Shown: positions 63,241 to 64,000 of the stretch, one piece after another
Layout: each line of letters starts with the position of its first letter
Position numbering within the stretch: the stretch's first letter is position 1
Assembly (NCBI GenBank): GCA_964454015.1
Contig: CAYVQF010000031.1
Span: forward strand, 1 to 64,000
Reading direction: 5' to 3'
From: CAYVQF01 sp964454015
Lineage (GTDB): Bacteria > Myxococcota_A > Bradymonadia > UBA4248
Length of the DNA stretch: 64,000 nt
Made by a program: the position numbers and the translations under genes
The notes under the pieces: model-generated
The model's database searches: none
What the model saw: only the letters and a program-made list of their open reading frames with translations
Told to the model about the DNA's origin: nothing

Positions 63241-63882
63241 ATGGTTCATCGCGCGTTCCGGCTCACTCTTCGTTGTCTCTTGGGGTGGGTTGCGGCTTTG
63301 GCTTTCTCCGTGGGTTGTGACTGTTCTGACGAGAAGTATGCGCTGGAGCTTTGGTTCAGGGATTGCGATCGAGCCTGTGCCGAGGTGACCGGCCAGGGCC
63401 GCATACAGGGTTCGCGGTTGCATTCGAATTGGGATGTTGTGTTCGTTGACGGCCAAGTGACGTTGGAGTGGAGCGCGGAGCGGTTTGCACACTTTGGTAC
63501 ATCTCGTCTTGCGGACAAATTGAACCCTCTCACGGTCTTTCTTCCAGACTGGAAAAAGATGCCACGTGTCGAACTGCTTGGTGATTGTCCAAACGCCTCG
63601 GCCGAGATTTGGCTGCTCCAGGTTGAGCCAAAGGATGCGTACAAAAAATATAATGAGATCATGTATCGCCCGGTAGAACACTCGAGTGGGCTTGAATTGA
63701 CGCTCAATCATAGAGCTACTGGAGCATCCCAGATTCATACCTATTCGGCATTGATCCAGATGTCTGACCTATCCAAAGGCTATGTGCTGTCTCGCGTTCG
63801 CGTGACGTTGGAGAGCGACGGTTGCGAAATATTCGCTGTGCGTGTCCTGCGTGAACCGATGCCAGTGCCATGTGATGGATGA
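63241..63882 (+). CDS. lipoprotein, unknown, in AT-richer DNA
   Basis: A 213-residue predicted lipoprotein. Signal peptide MVHRAFRLTLRCLLGWVAALAFSVGC, lipid-Cys at 26. The mature part has Cys in CDRACAE, GDCPN and DGCEI and is mostly beta-strand. No family recognised. Codon choice uses far more A/T-ending codons than its neighbours, and the downstream DNA to the window end is also AT-rich, which may mark recent acquisition or a lineage-specific region. Confidence 0.72.
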   Translation: MVHRAFRLTLRCLLGWVAALAFSVGCDCSDEKYALELWFRDCDRACAEVTGQGRIQGSRLHSNWDVVFVDGQVTLEWSAERFAHFGTSRLADKLNPLTVFLPDWKKMPRVELLGDCPNASAEIWLLQVEPKDAYKKYNEIMYRPVEHSSGLELTLNHRATGASQIHTYSALIQMSDLSKGYVLSRVRVTLESDGCEIFAVRVLREPMPVPCDG

Positions 63883-64000
63883 GTCAAGTTATGCGGCGGT
63901 AAGACAGGGAGAAATTCAACCATTTGCTAAAAAACGGCATCTAAGAAATACGTGAAAACGGCAACCAACATGTTCAAGTGTTTTGTATGCTTCGTGGGGA
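63883..64000. other. AT-rich end of window
   Basis: About 118 bases after the last gene, noticeably AT-rich. No hairpin terminator or gene start recognised before the window ends. Confidence 0.3.

Overview
This is a GC-rich (by eye about 65-70%), gene-dense chromosomal segment from a predatory or social-type 'deltaproteobacterial' lineage. The best guess is Myxococcota or the related Bradymonadota. The reasons are three eukaryote-like Ser/Thr kinases with C-terminal membrane segments, an AgmX/PglI C-terminal domain protein, a MopE-type CDGLDNDCN motif, a MYXO-CTERM-like tripartite tail, a DUF507 protein, many lipoproteins with Asp/Pro/Glu-rich linkers, and serpins. I saw no rRNA, tRNA, CRISPR array, insertion sequence, integrase or phage gene. 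The window reads as core plus lineage-specific chromosome rather than a mobile island. No taxonomic marker gene is present, so the assignment is inference.

Layout. 1-7.6 kb: a membrane Ser/Thr kinase whose reading frame is broken near its 3' end, an AgmX-like protein, a DUF1295 membrane protein, and four exported or lipoprotein genes, one with a duplicated Cys-rich module. 7.8-13.3 kb: an APC amino-acid permease, then a leftward sulfur operon (persulfide-dioxygenase-like MBL protein, two half-size YeeE/YedE channels, DUF442 sulfurtransferase/phosphatase, SulP permease). 13.8-17.9 kb: two tandem lipoprotein serpins with different reactive loops and an unknown lipoprotein. 18.2-21.1 kb: trkA-trkH potassium uptake. 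21.1-22.4 kb: acyl-CoA dehydrogenase with a rubredoxin-like tail. 22.7-28.3 kb: a 1541-residue protein of unknown function, with a serine-hydrolase-like end, between two small lipoproteins. 28.4-41 kb: signalling genes (two GGDEF-EAL proteins, two Ser/Thr kinases) mixed with DUF507, B3/B4, Fe-S-cluster-type and CvpA genes. 41-47.5 kb: a coupled RecG-type ATPase domain/membrane protein pair, aldo-keto reductase, UvrD-like helicase, PilZ protein and an unknown gene. 47.7-53.7 kb: a eukaryote-type methylenetetrahydrofolate reductase carrying the SAM-binding regulatory half, a thioredoxin-fold fusion protein, and an RNA-modification/translation cluster (RluA-type synthase, TsaC/YciO family, YhbY). 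54-60.6 kb: a glycosidase-like lipoprotein, then an N-acetylmuramoyl-alanine amidase joined in frame to a beta-propeller-like domain and overlapping two methyltransferases. 60.7-63 kb: monomeric NADP-isocitrate dehydrogenase with a clear intrinsic terminator. 63.2-64 kb: a lipoprotein in visibly AT-richer DNA.

The items most worth following are the full-length eukaryote-like MTHFR, the tandem serpins, the split sulfur-detoxification module, the rubredoxin-tailed acyl-CoA dehydrogenase, the in-frame amidase fusion and the giant unknown protein. I do not see one compact, obviously new defence or mobile system. All family calls come from motif recognition by eye, without database searches.
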